Assembly: GCF_021601385.1 (NCBI RefSeq)
Contig: NZ_BQHO01000040.1
Location: 1 to 45,527, forward strand
Direction of reading: 5' to 3'
DNA: 45,527 nt
Source: Pseudomonas parasichuanensis
GTDB taxonomy: Bacteria; Pseudomonadota; Gammaproteobacteria; Pseudomonadales; Pseudomonadaceae
Numbering within the stretch: the stretch's first letter is position 1; each line of letters begins with the position of its first letter. Of this stretch, positions 25,305-34,051 are shown in pieces. The notes beneath the pieces are model-generated. The model was given only the letters and a program-made list of their open reading frames with translations. It was not told the DNA's origin and ran no database searches. The position numbers and the translations under genes are program-made.

Positions 25305-26062
25305 CCGGGCGTCTTGGTATCGCTCAGCACGGGCCAGCACTGGCCGTGCTGGTCGGTCCAGGGGTGGCGCAGGTGGTCCAGGCAGGCTTGTACATCGATG
25401 CCGGGATAGCGCAATTGCATGGCGGCCATGAGGCCGGCAGCCCGTGCGGTGGCACCGCTGGTCTGCCCTGGTTCGCCGGGGTGGGCGAACAGCGTGGTCG
25501 CGCATGGGCTACCGGCGCTGGCTGCCAGGCGTTTGCTGGTGGCGTGCAAGGTGTGGCCGTGATTGCCAGACAACGCGCCGACGCTGATCACGTCCCTGAG
25601 GATGGCGGGCCAGGCCATGCCTGGCCGTTCGATAGCGCTGGCCGATGCGTTGCGGTTTCCTGCTGGCATCAGGGTTGGCACGCCGGCCCTGCGTAGCTGC
25701 GCCACATGCTCGGCCAACGGCGTTTGGCGAAAGGCATCGTCGCTCATGTGCAAGGCGTTGTCTGCCAGCGGTGCGCACACCAGCGTGATGCCCAGTGCTG
25801 CCCGTTGCCGAGCCAGCCAGTCGAACACCTGGGCCAGGCGTTCGACATCGTTCAGATGACCGTACCGGTCCAGCAGCCTGACCACGAACACGCGCCCCTG
25901 CGGGCAGGTTTCGAAGAGGGTTTGCGCCATGGCGGTGCCGTGGCTGTGCGGGCCAGCCTGGAACTGGTGCTCGGCACCTTCGTCGGAGAAATTGATGCCG
26001 CCTGCCAGGAAGCTGTGGGGGAGCGTGTCGGGGGCGATTCCATCGTCGATAAGGCAGATCAT
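25301..26062 (-). CDS. Small S8 (subtilisin-like) serine protease
   Basis: 253 residues from the ATG at 26062; a GTG at 26098 would add 12 residues. The full catalytic set is present: Asp in ICLIDDGIAPD at the very N-terminus, His in AGPHSHGTAMAQTL (about residue 42), oxyanion Asn in LMPAGNRNASA and Ser in GQTSGATARAAGLMAAM (about 204). There is no signal peptide and no inhibitory propeptide. It is convergent with the 1172-aa gene, stop codons overlapping by 3 bases. Tight packing suggests the genes travel together; a role in processing the large protein is speculation. Confidence 0.78.
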   Translation of the reverse strand: MICLIDDGIAPDTLPHSFLAGGINFSDEGAEHQFQAGPHSHGTAMAQTLFETCPQGRVFVVRLLDRYGHLNDVERLAQVFDWLARQRAALGITLVCAPLADNALHMSDDAFRQTPLAEHVAQLRRAGVPTLMPAGNRNASASAIERPGMAWPAILRDVISVGALSGNHGHTLHATSKRLAASAGSPCATTLFAHPGEPGQTSGATARAAGLMAAMQLRYPGIDVQACLDHLRHPWTDQHGQCWPVLSDTKTPG

Positions 26063-26135
26063 GGGGCACGCGCGGGCGAGAAAGCCACAGGCTATCACGG
26101 CCGAGTGATCGTGCCGATGCGGCTTGCACCGCGCG

Positions 26136-27785
26136 CTATAGATCTTCCAGCGTAACCTTCACCCGCCGGGGCGCAGCCAGGCGCTCAGGTGTCGTGGCAT
26201 GCTGGGCCTCATCCGCTTCGTTCCTCGGCGCGGGCTCACAGGGTTGTGGTGTCCCCGACTCGAACCACACCGGCCACGAACTGCGATGCCGGTTCTCCAC
26301 CTGCACACAGGGGATCAACCGCTCAGTCAACACCTCGGCCCGCCCCACACTCACCGCCAGCCGGTACTTGGCGCTGTGCACGCATTCCCGGTCGCCAAAC
26401 TCGCAGCGGTCCAGGCGGGTTCCGCCGCAAGGCCCGTTCGCCAGCCCTTTGGGGCAGGTCTCGGGGCAGATGTACAGGGTGTCCTCCAGCCGGCAACTGC
26501 CGCAGGTATCGCAGCCCACCATCGGCCGCTTGATGCGCCGTTCCAGCTGGTGCAGCCATTTTGCTGCCGCCGGGTTGCGCCATAGCGGTCGCATCACAGC
26601 CCAGCCAAAGGCCTTGCTCAGCGGCGTGGTGCGGCTGAACAGTTGATGGTGCATCGCTTCCAGCAGGTGATAGCGGGCCTGCTCTTTTGTCGACGCGGTG
26701 ATCTGTCGTTGCCCGAGGCGCCAGGCATGCCCGGGCGGGTGGAAGGTGACGGCTGGCAGGCCAGGCTCCTGCCAGGCCGCATGCCAGGCGGGCGTCCAAT
26801 CCTTGAAAGTGGTGAACAGCGGTTGCAGCTCAGTGATGGCCTGCTCCAGCGCTTCGAACTGGGCGACATCATGAATGCCGGACAAGTGCACACCGGCATA
26901 GCCCATCAACTTCAAGCCGATCACTTGCAGGGCCAGGCGCTGGTTGGCGCGGTCCTTGGCGTACTGCTTGGACACTGCCGTCTCGGCGGCCAGTAGGGCG
27001 CGCGTCGACGGTGTGACGGTCACCCCGGCGACGTGCTCGAGCATGCCGGCGCGGCCTTCGGTCAGCGCCATGATGCAGGCCATCAGGGGTTTCGGCTGGT
27101 GCTGGCGCTGCATCCAGTCGAACGCTTCCTGATGTTTCTCGATGTCGAAACCCAGTTGCAGGATGAACAGGTCGGCCCCTGCGGCCAGTTTCTTCTCGGC
27201 CTTGAAGTACTGCGCGCCGCCCTCGGCCTCCTGGTACTTGAACGGATTGAGCGCGGCGGCCAGCAGCCAGTGCGGGCGGGCCTGGCGCACGATCTGCAAT
27301 GCGGCGACGGATTCGAGGTAGCGCACCGGGCGTTCACCCGGAGTGTGGCCGGGCAGACGGTCGCCAGTGAGCACCAGCAACTGGTCCAGGCCGGCGGCGT
27401 CCATGCGTTGCAGCTGGGCGAGCAGGTCGCGGCGTTCGCGGTCCTTGCCAGAGAAGTGCAGCAGGGCGGGGACGGGCTCGGCCAGGCTGGCGAAGGCGTC
27501 CAGCGGCGACATGTCCAGGGCGCTGCCCACGCGGTCGCCGATGGCCACGGTCAGCGGCCAGCCACACAGCTGGGTGCGGGCCATGAGGGTGTCCAGCGTG
27601 GTGAAACGCTCGGCGGAAGGCTTGGGCACGAACTCGAGGATGCAGGCGAAGGCGTTGGCGTCCAGGGTCGTTTTCAGCAGGCTCATGGTGGGCGGGCTAC
27701 CGGGTTTGGGCAGGGTGGCAGTGTGACGCAGATCGGCGCGCGGGGGCATGTCTGGTTGCGCGGGGGAATGTGTTGTTTGAGACAT
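26136..27785 (-). CDS. MetF-like methylenetetrahydrofolate reductase with MTHFR C-terminal Cys-rich domain
   Basis: 549 residues. The MetF-like TIM barrel covers about residues 35-330 (CILEFVPKPSAERF, LLVLTGDRLPGHTPGERPVR, AALNPFKYQEAEGGAQYFKA, GADLFILQLGFDIEKH). The C-terminal MTHFR_C domain has GCDTCGSCRLEDTLYICPET and CPKGLANGPCGGT, a Cys set that could hold an Fe-S cluster. The start may instead be residue 34 (MSLLKTTLDANAF, 27686), since neither ATG has a strong ribosome site. Divergent from the truncated MetE gene, consistent with a methionine/folate role. Confidence 0.8.
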   Translation of the reverse strand: MSQTTHSPAQPDMPPRADLRHTATLPKPGSPPTMSLLKTTLDANAFACILEFVPKPSAERFTTLDTLMARTQLCGWPLTVAIGDRVGSALDMSPLDAFASLAEPVPALLHFSGKDRERRDLLAQLQRMDAAGLDQLLVLTGDRLPGHTPGERPVRYLESVAALQIVRQARPHWLLAAALNPFKYQEAEGGAQYFKAEKKLAAGADLFILQLGFDIEKHQEAFDWMQRQHQPKPLMACIMALTEGRAGMLEHVAGVTVTPSTRALLAAETAVSKQYAKDRANQRLALQVIGLKLMGYAGVHLSGIHDVAQFEALEQAITELQPLFTTFKDWTPAWHAAWQEPGLPAVTFHPPGHAWRLGQRQITASTKEQARYHLLEAMHHQLFSRTTPLSKAFGWAVMRPLWRNPAAAKWLHQLERRIKRPMVGCDTCGSCRLEDTLYICPETCPKGLANGPCGGTRLDRCEFGDRECVHSAKYRLAVSVGRAEVLTERLIPCVQVENRHRSSWPVWFESGTPQPCEPAPRNEADEAQHATTPERLAAPRRVKVTLEDL

Positions 27786-27801
27786 TCGGGGTTGATCCCA
27801 C

Positions 27802-27878
27802 TGGCCTCATCGCCGGCAAGCCGGCTCCCACAAGGACCTCACAGCCCCTGTGGGAGCCGGCTTGCCGGCGATAGGGCC
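27802..27878. repeat. Inverted REP pair (BIME)
   Basis: ATCGCCGGCAAGCCGGCTCC on the left is mirrored by GGAGCCGGCTTGCCGGCGAT on the right, in the divergent gap between the MetF-like and MetE-like genes. Confidence 0.92.
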
Positions 27879-27914
27879 TGTGAGGCGGGCGTGGCATAGG
27901 ATCATGAGAAATTC

Positions 27915-27948
27915 TTGAGTTCATCTCAAATTTTATGAGTTTGTCTCA
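27915..27948. promoter_or_regulatory. Twin LysR-type boxes upstream of the MetE-like gene
   Basis: TTGAG-TTCAT-CTCAA and TGAG-TTTGT-CTCA share the pattern TGAG-N5-CTCA, a perfect T-N11-A dyad, with centres 20 bp apart (two helical turns). MetR, the LysR-type activator of metE, binds TGAA-N5-TTCA, so MetR or a close relative is the likely ligand. A weaker half-match, TGAGAAATTCTTG, lies at 27905. Confidence 0.6.
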
Positions 27949-28005
27949 CCTCCACAGCCCCAGCAAAATGCCCTCATTCAATTTCAAGCATCTAAGGGCA
28001 CGAAC

Positions 28006-29055
28006 ATGGCACTGGCACACAACCTGGGTTTTCCCTGCAACGGCCGCGATGATGAGCTGAAGCAAGCCCAGGCGGCGTTCTGCAAGGGCGAGCTGGACGA
28101 GGCTGGCCTGCGTGCCGTGGGCCGTGCCCTGCGTGCAGCCAACTGGCAGGCGCAAAAGGCCGCCGGCATCGAGCTGCTGCCGGTCGGCGACTTTGCCTGG
28201 CAGGACCAGGTGCTGACCCACTCGCTGACCTTCGGCGTGATCCCTGAGCGCTTCAAGGCCGAGGACGGTGCCAAACCGACGCTGAAAACCCTGTTCGCCA
28301 TCGCCCAAGGCGAGACCCAGTGGTTCGACACCAACGAGCACTACCTGGCCCCCGAATTCACCGCCGACCAACAGTTCGCCCTGAGCTGGGAGCAGTTGTT
28401 CGAGGAAGTCGAAGAAGCCAAGGCCCTGGGCCACGCGGTCAAGCCCGTAGTGATCGGCCCGCTGACCTACCTGTGGCTGGGCAAGGCCAAGGGCGGCGAA
28501 TTCGACAAGCTGGACCTGCTCGACCGCTTGCTGGCGCTGTACGACCAGATCTTGAACCGCCTGGCGGCGCAGGGCGTGGAATGGGTGCAGATCGATGAGC
28601 CAATCCTCGCCCTGGACCTGCCGCAGGACTGGAAGAACGCCTACGAGCGCACCTACAACATCCTCCAGCGCGCCCCGCTGAAAAAGTTGATCGCCACTTA
28701 CTTCGGTGGCCTGGATGCCAACCTCGGCCTGGCCGCCAACCTGCCGGTCGATGGCCTGCACGTCGACCTGGTGTGCGCCCCGGACCAGCTCCAGACCCTG
28801 CTCGACCGCCTGCCGGCCTACAAGGTGCTGTCGCTGGGCGTGGTCAACGGCCGCGAGGCTGGGCACGGCGACCTGGAGCAGGCGCTGGATGTACTGCACC
28901 ATGCCCATGAGCGCCTGGGTGACCGCCTGTGGGTCGCGCCATCGTGTTCGCTGCTGCACAGCCCGCTGGCCTTCGCCATGCAGCAGTGCCAGGAGGTGGC
29001 AGCGCTGACGACGGCGCTTGCCCAGGCCGAAGCCTCGCGCCTGTGCGCTGCGTAG
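28006..29055 (+). CDS. MetE-like N-terminal domain only (truncated cobalamin-independent methionine synthase)
   Basis: 349 residues; full MetE has about 750-770. The N-terminal domain is plain (GIELLPVGDFAWQDQVLTHS, LTFGVIPERFKAEDGAKPTL, WVQIDEPILALDLP, APSCSLLHSPLAFAMQQCQE). The protein then ends. The C-terminal catalytic half with the zinc ligands (His and two Cys) and the folate site is absent, and nothing like it follows. The usual PRIG near the start reads PCNG, and about 20 residues between SCSLLH and LAFA are missing. It cannot be a functional methionine synthase alone; either a decaying gene or a retained domain. Confidence 0.85.
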   Translation: MALAHNLGFPCNGRDDELKQAQAAFCKGELDEAGLRAVGRALRAANWQAQKAAGIELLPVGDFAWQDQVLTHSLTFGVIPERFKAEDGAKPTLKTLFAIAQGETQWFDTNEHYLAPEFTADQQFALSWEQLFEEVEEAKALGHAVKPVVIGPLTYLWLGKAKGGEFDKLDLLDRLLALYDQILNRLAAQGVEWVQIDEPILALDLPQDWKNAYERTYNILQRAPLKKLIATYFGGLDANLGLAANLPVDGLHVDLVCAPDQLQTLLDRLPAYKVLSLGVVNGREAGHGDLEQALDVLHHAHERLGDRLWVAPSCSLLHSPLAFAMQQCQEVAALTTALAQAEASRLCAA

Positions 29056-29113
29056 CAGCCCCGCGATCATTCAGGCACCATCGCACTTTCCACTGCGACC
29101 ATAGCGGCCTGCC

Positions 29114-29638
29114 ATGAAGCCCACTCACCTCACCCTGGTTTGCCACGCCCGCACCGATGCGCAGCGGGTGGGGCGCTTCGCGGTGGATGACGAGCCGCTG
29201 CGTGATGCGCCGGGGCCGCTGACCGAGTTATCCACAACTGCCCGCTACCTGACCGCACCCGAGCTACGCGCCCGGCAAACCGCCGAGGGGCTGGATGCGA
29301 CGGTCGATGAAGGTTTGCGCGACTGCGACCTGGGCAGTTGGAAAGGCATGCCGCTCAAGCATCTGGACGAGCAGGCGCTGCAGTTGTGGCTCACCGACCC
29401 GCAGGCCGCACCCCACGGTGGTGAATCAATCGCCGCGCTGTGCGAGCGTGTGGCCCGGTGGATGGACAGTGCCCTGGCCGAGGGTGAGTGGGTCGCCATC
29501 ACCCATCCCTTTGTCATCCGCGCCGCGATGTTGCATGCGCTGGGGGCGCCGTTGGCGTCGTTTCAGCGCATTGATGTACCGCCCCTGGCCCGTGTGCGGT
29601 TCAGTCGTTACGGTCAGTGGCGGCTGCAGCTCATGTGA
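29114..29638 (+). CDS. Histidine phosphatase-family protein with altered RHG motif
   Basis: 174 residues. Phosphoglycerate mutase-like fold: LVCHARTDAQRVGRF near the N-terminus, APELRARQTAEGL, CDLGSWKGMPLKHL, PHGGESIAALCERVARWMD and ITHPFVIRAAMLHALGAP with the second His. The usual RHG is CHA here: the phospho-accepting His is kept but the phosphate-binding Arg before it is Cys. The substrate is unknown; it starts 58 bases after the MetE-like gene. Confidence 0.82.
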   Translation: MKPTHLTLVCHARTDAQRVGRFAVDDEPLRDAPGPLTELSTTARYLTAPELRARQTAEGLDATVDEGLRDCDLGSWKGMPLKHLDEQALQLWLTDPQAAPHGGESIAALCERVARWMDSALAEGEWVAITHPFVIRAAMLHALGAPLASFQRIDVPPLARVRFSRYGQWRLQLM

Positions 29639-29655
29639 TAAACATGTAAGGCCTT

Positions 29656-29762
29656 GGGGCCGCTTCGCGCCCCTTTCGCTGGCAAGCCAGCTCCCACAGG
29701 GACCGTGCTGGGCAATCACTGTGGGAGCTGGCTTGCCAGCGAAAGGGCTGCGAAGCAGCCCC
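29656..29762. repeat. Inverted REP pair (BIME)
   Basis: TTTCGCTGGCAAGCCAGCTC is mirrored by GAGCTGGCTTGCCAGCGAAA, with outer arms GGGGCCGCTTCGCGCCCC and GGGCTGCGAAGCAGCCCC. It lies between two convergent genes. Confidence 0.92.
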
Positions 29763-29792
29763 GGCAAACTCGAATTGAGCGAAGTTACAGGC

Positions 29793-30749
29793 CTACCGCC
29801 GCACCAACGCCGGCACCACGCGGATATAAACCAGCTCACTCACCAACTCCACCAGCGTCTGGCAAATCACCGCCGCCGCCGCCAGCGCGCGGATCGGCTC
29901 CGGCAGCGCCAACGCCAACGGCAACACCACCAGCGAATTACGCGTCGCCGCGCTGAAGGTCACCGCCCGGGCCTCGCCTGTGGATAACCGCAGCAGCCGC
30001 GCCGCCACCCAGCCAAGCAGCGGCGCCAGCAAGGCGAAGCCGACATACACCGGCAGCACCGGCAGCAACTCATCCAGCCGGCTGACCACCACGCCAATCT
30101 GCGAACCGATCACCGCAATCAGCACCAGCGCCATGGCCGGCACCGGCAGCCAGGCCCAGGCGTCGTTCCATCTGGCAATCAGCGGCGAGCGCTGGGCCCC
30201 GCTGCTGGTAGCCACGGCCAGCAACAGTGGCAGCACGATCAGCAGCACGAAGGCTTCCACAAACGGTGCCACCGAGATATCCACCTGCTGGGCGCCACCG
30301 AGCATCAGCGCCAGGTACAGCGGCAACAGCGCCAGCTGCACCAGCAACAGCACTGGCGTGGCAGCCAGGGTCAGGCGCGACTCGCCCTTGCCCAGGTGGG
30401 TGAACACCACCACGTAGTCGATGCACGGCGTCAGCAGCACCAGCAGGGCGCCGACCAGCACGGCGGGGTGGTCAACCAGCCCTCGGGTGCCGGCCCACAC
30501 CAGCAGCGGCACCAGCACGAAGTTGGCCAGCAGCAGCGCGCCCATGAAGCGCCGATTGCCCAGCCCGGCGCGTAAATCGAGGAAGGGAATCTGCAAAAAC
30601 ATCGCGTACATCAGCACGGCGATGGCCGGGGTCACCAGCAGCTCCAGTGGCCGGGCCGCTGCAGGCGCCAGCAGGCCAACAGCGGCGGCGATTACCACGG
30701 CGATGAAGTAAACGGGGATCTGGTTGCGTTCGAGTTGCTCTCTGTCCAC
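29793..30749 (-). CDS. Arsenite-exporter/bile-acid-symporter family (Acr3-like) membrane protein
   Basis: 318 residues, about ten membrane segments. The segment LLTPCIDYVVVFTHLGKGES corresponds to the conserved Cys-containing helix of Acr3 permeases (P-C-x5-V-x-x-x-x-L-x-KG). TFSAATRNSLVVLPLALALP is the second conserved half. No arsR or arsC is near, so the substrate (arsenite or an organic anion) is open. Divergent from the SDR gene with 76 bases between. Confidence 0.78.
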   Translation of the reverse strand: MDREQLERNQIPVYFIAVVIAAAVGLLAPAAARPLELLVTPAIAVLMYAMFLQIPFLDLRAGLGNRRFMGALLLANFVLVPLLVWAGTRGLVDHPAVLVGALLVLLTPCIDYVVVFTHLGKGESRLTLAATPVLLLVQLALLPLYLALMLGGAQQVDISVAPFVEAFVLLIVLPLLLAVATSSGAQRSPLIARWNDAWAWLPVPAMALVLIAVIGSQIGVVVSRLDELLPVLPVYVGFALLAPLLGWVAARLLRLSTGEARAVTFSAATRNSLVVLPLALALPEPIRALAAAAVICQTLVELVSELVYIRVVPALVRR

Positions 30750-30825
30750 GGGCGTCCTGGCATGTCCGACTGAATTACTGGGGCGGGCAGGGTACTATCT
30801 GGCGCAAACCATAGGGAGTGATTCG

Positions 30826-31533
30826 ATGCGAATTCTAGTGGTAGGTGCGAGCAAGGGATTGGGCAAGGCACTGGTCGAGGGCCTGGGCCAGGCGGGCGAT
30901 ACGCTGATCGGCGTGTCGCGCACACGGCCTGCGGCGCTGCCGGGGTCGGTACGCTGGATCGAGGCCGACCTCGGCCAACCCCGCCAGGCCGCGGCGGCGA
31001 TCCATGAGGCGGTGGCCGGCGAGGGGTTGGACGTATTGGTCTACAACGTCGGGATTTGGGAAGAGCGGGCGTTCGAGGAGGGCTACAGCTTCCTCGACGA
31101 TGACGATGGGCAGATCGAACGCATGGTCGCCACCAACCTCACCGCGCCGCTTTTACTGATCAAGCGCCTGCTGCCCGTGCTGCTGCAAAGCGCACGGCCG
31201 CGGATCATCCTCACCGGTTCGACTTCGGCGTTGCCGGGCAGCGGGCGGCCGGAGGTAACCTTCGGTGCCAGCAAGTTCGGTTTGCGCGGCATCGCCGAAA
31301 CCTTGCGCGAAGGTTTCCGCGAGCAGGGGTTGGGGGTGAGTTGCCTGAACCTGGGCTACCTCAATACCGAGGACGGGTTGGATGTGCCGCTGGCCCAGGC
31401 CGAGCAGCGTGGTGAAGGTTCGCTGATCCCGCTGCACGATGTGGTGCAGGTGTGCCGGATGATGCTGAGCCTGTCCGCCGCCAGCTATGTGCGCGATATC
31501 ACCCTGCCGGCGCTGCGCGACGAGCGGTTCTGA
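30826..31533 (+). CDS. Short-chain dehydrogenase/reductase-like protein lacking the catalytic Tyr
   Basis: 235 residues. NAD(P)-binding motif GASKGLGKALVEGL at residues 8-21, NVGIWEE (NNAG equivalent) near 76 and the catalytic Ser region ILTGSTSALPGS. The active-site YxxxK reads FGASK: the Tyr is Phe at residue 146 while Lys150 is kept. Start ATG at 30826 follows an AGGGAG site; the longer upstream frame overlaps the divergent promoter. Standard SDR reduction is doubtful without the Tyr. Confidence 0.83.
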   Translation: MRILVVGASKGLGKALVEGLGQAGDTLIGVSRTRPAALPGSVRWIEADLGQPRQAAAAIHEAVAGEGLDVLVYNVGIWEERAFEEGYSFLDDDDGQIERMVATNLTAPLLLIKRLLPVLLQSARPRIILTGSTSALPGSGRPEVTFGASKFGLRGIAETLREGFREQGLGVSCLNLGYLNTEDGLDVPLAQAEQRGEGSLIPLHDVVQVCRMMLSLSAASYVRDITLPALRDERF

Positions 31534-31575
31534 ACGGGGGCCGTCAAGTCGGCCCCTTTGGCGTGCGCTGCGTTT

Positions 31576-31674
31576 CTGTAGGAGCGGCCTTGTGCCGCGA
31601 AAGGGCTGCGGAGCAGCCCCGCAAATCCTGGGGCCGCGTTGCGGCCCTTTCGCGGCACGAGGCCGCTCCTACAG
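31576..31674. repeat. Inverted repeat pair, TGTAGGAGCGGCCTTGTG family
   Basis: CTGTAGGAGCGGCCTTGTGC is mirrored by GCACGAGGCCGCTCCTACAG, enclosing two small hairpins with GCAGCCCC/GGGGCCGC arms. A second REP-like family, distinct from the GTGGGAGC type. Between convergent genes. Confidence 0.9.
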
Positions 31675-31702
31675 TGTGCGTGCAAGGCGCCAATAGGTGG
31701 GC

Positions 31703-32881
<1,179 letters not shown>

Positions 32882-33079
32882 TGTTGTTCTCCGGGGTACG
32901 GTCATGATCGCCACAGCATCCCTGCCAGGCGCTGATTTGGGAAGTTTGTTTTTCTTTGCCATTGATCCGAAATTCAAATGAATAAGCGGCGGCGGGCCAC
33001 GCCTGCGCCGCGCGCAACTAAGCTTGGCATCAGCTTCGGGGGGGAGCGTTTTCCAACCAGCAGATCGGAGCTTCCTGCC

Positions 33080-33349
33080 ATGCGCTACTCAGTGATTGCC
33101 ATCACCCTGCTGCTTGCCAGCGCCAACACCTTCGCCAAGACCGAATGCACCACGGCCGACCGCAGCACCTGGCAGGATGCCGACAAGTTCCAGGCCCAGC
33201 TCAAGGAGCAGGGCTACAAGATCAACAAGTTCCAGGTCACCAAGGGCAACTGCTACGAGATCTACGGCTTCGACAAGGACGGGCGCAAGGTCGAGATCTA
33301 CCACGACCCGGTCACCGGCAAGGCGATCAAGACCGAGATCCATAAGTGA
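33080..33349 (+). CDS. Periplasmic PepSY-domain protein
   Basis: 89 residues. Signal peptide [19 protein letters not shown], then a PepSY-like fold with [20 protein letters not shown] and [18 protein letters not shown]. Two Cys (after the signal and in KGNCYEIY) may pair. The stop overlaps the GTG start of the cytochrome b gene (GTGA), a common pairing in Pseudomonas. A CGGAG site precedes the ATG at 33080. Confidence 0.86.
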   Translation: MRYSVIAITLLLASANTFAKTECTTADRSTWQDADKFQAQLKEQGYKINKFQVTKGNCYEIYGFDKDGRKVEIYHDPVTGKAIKTEIHK

Positions 33350-33879
33350 CCGCCAGCGTGCGGCTGTGGGACCCGTTGCTCAGGTTGTGCCACTGGTCCC
33401 TGGCGCTGGTGTTCTTTGCCGATTACTTCTTCAACGAGGCCGGTGACGACTGGCACCAGTGGCTGGGCTACTACGCCGGCGCCTGCCTGGTGCTGCGCGT
33501 TGCCTGGGGTTTTGTCGGGCCGCGCAGTGCGCGCTGGGTGGATTTCTGGCCCACCCGGGCGCGGTTGAAGGTGCATGCGCTGGCGCTTTGGCGTGGTGAG
33601 CACTATCACCGCCTGGGGCATACGCCGATCGGCGCGCTGGTGATGGTGCTGATGATGACCGGTATTGCCAGCCTGGGTGTGACCGGCTGGATGATGCTGG
33701 AGGTGGATGCCCTGTGGGGCGCCGAGTGGCTGGAGACGCTGCACAGCTGGCTGGCCGACGTGGTGCTGGCGCTGGTGGGCGTGCACCTGCTGGCGGCGGT
33801 GGTGGAGAGTGTGCGGCTGCGCGAGAACCTGCCGTTGTCGATGGTGACCGGGCGGCGGCGGTCGCCTGAGGATCCATGA
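33346..33879 (+). CDS. Cytochrome b561-type membrane protein
   Basis: 177 residues from a GTG start overlapping the PepSY stop. Four membrane segments with heme-ligand His: LLRLCHWSLALVFFADYFFN, WHQWLGYYAGACLVLRVAWG, YHRLGHTPIGALVMVLMMTG and LHSWLADVVLALVGVHLLAA. Di-heme cytochrome b561 proteins pass electrons across the inner membrane; the PepSY partner suggests control of a periplasmic or surface ferric or sensing reaction. Confidence 0.87.
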   Translation: MTASVRLWDPLLRLCHWSLALVFFADYFFNEAGDDWHQWLGYYAGACLVLRVAWGFVGPRSARWVDFWPTRARLKVHALALWRGEHYHRLGHTPIGALVMVLMMTGIASLGVTGWMMLEVDALWGAEWLETLHSWLADVVLALVGVHLLAAVVESVRLRENLPLSMVTGRRRSPEDP

Positions 33880-33882
33880 GCA

Positions 33883-34000
33883 GGGGCCGCTTTGCGGCCC
33901 TTTCGCGGGCAAGCCCGCTCCCACAGGATTGCGCAAAGGTTGAATTGAGCGCTGTACCTGTGGGAGCGGGCTTGCCCGCGAAGGGCTGCAAAGCAGCCCC
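33883..34000. repeat. Inverted REP pair (BIME)
   Basis: TTTCGCGGGCAAGCCCGCTC and GAGCGGGCTTGCCCGCGAAG face each other, with GGGGCCGC and GCAGCCCC outer arms, between convergent genes. Confidence 0.9.
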
Positions 34001-34051
34001 CGAAATGGTGATGTAGCGCTAACTGACAGGCATTCGCCCCTACGCTTGCAT

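Noticed and set aside
23253-25505. A 750-codon minus-strand frame over the 1172-aa gene
   Set aside because: Composition (Arg/His/Gln/Gly-rich, no motifs) is that of a shadow frame, and it runs across the stop of both flanking genes.
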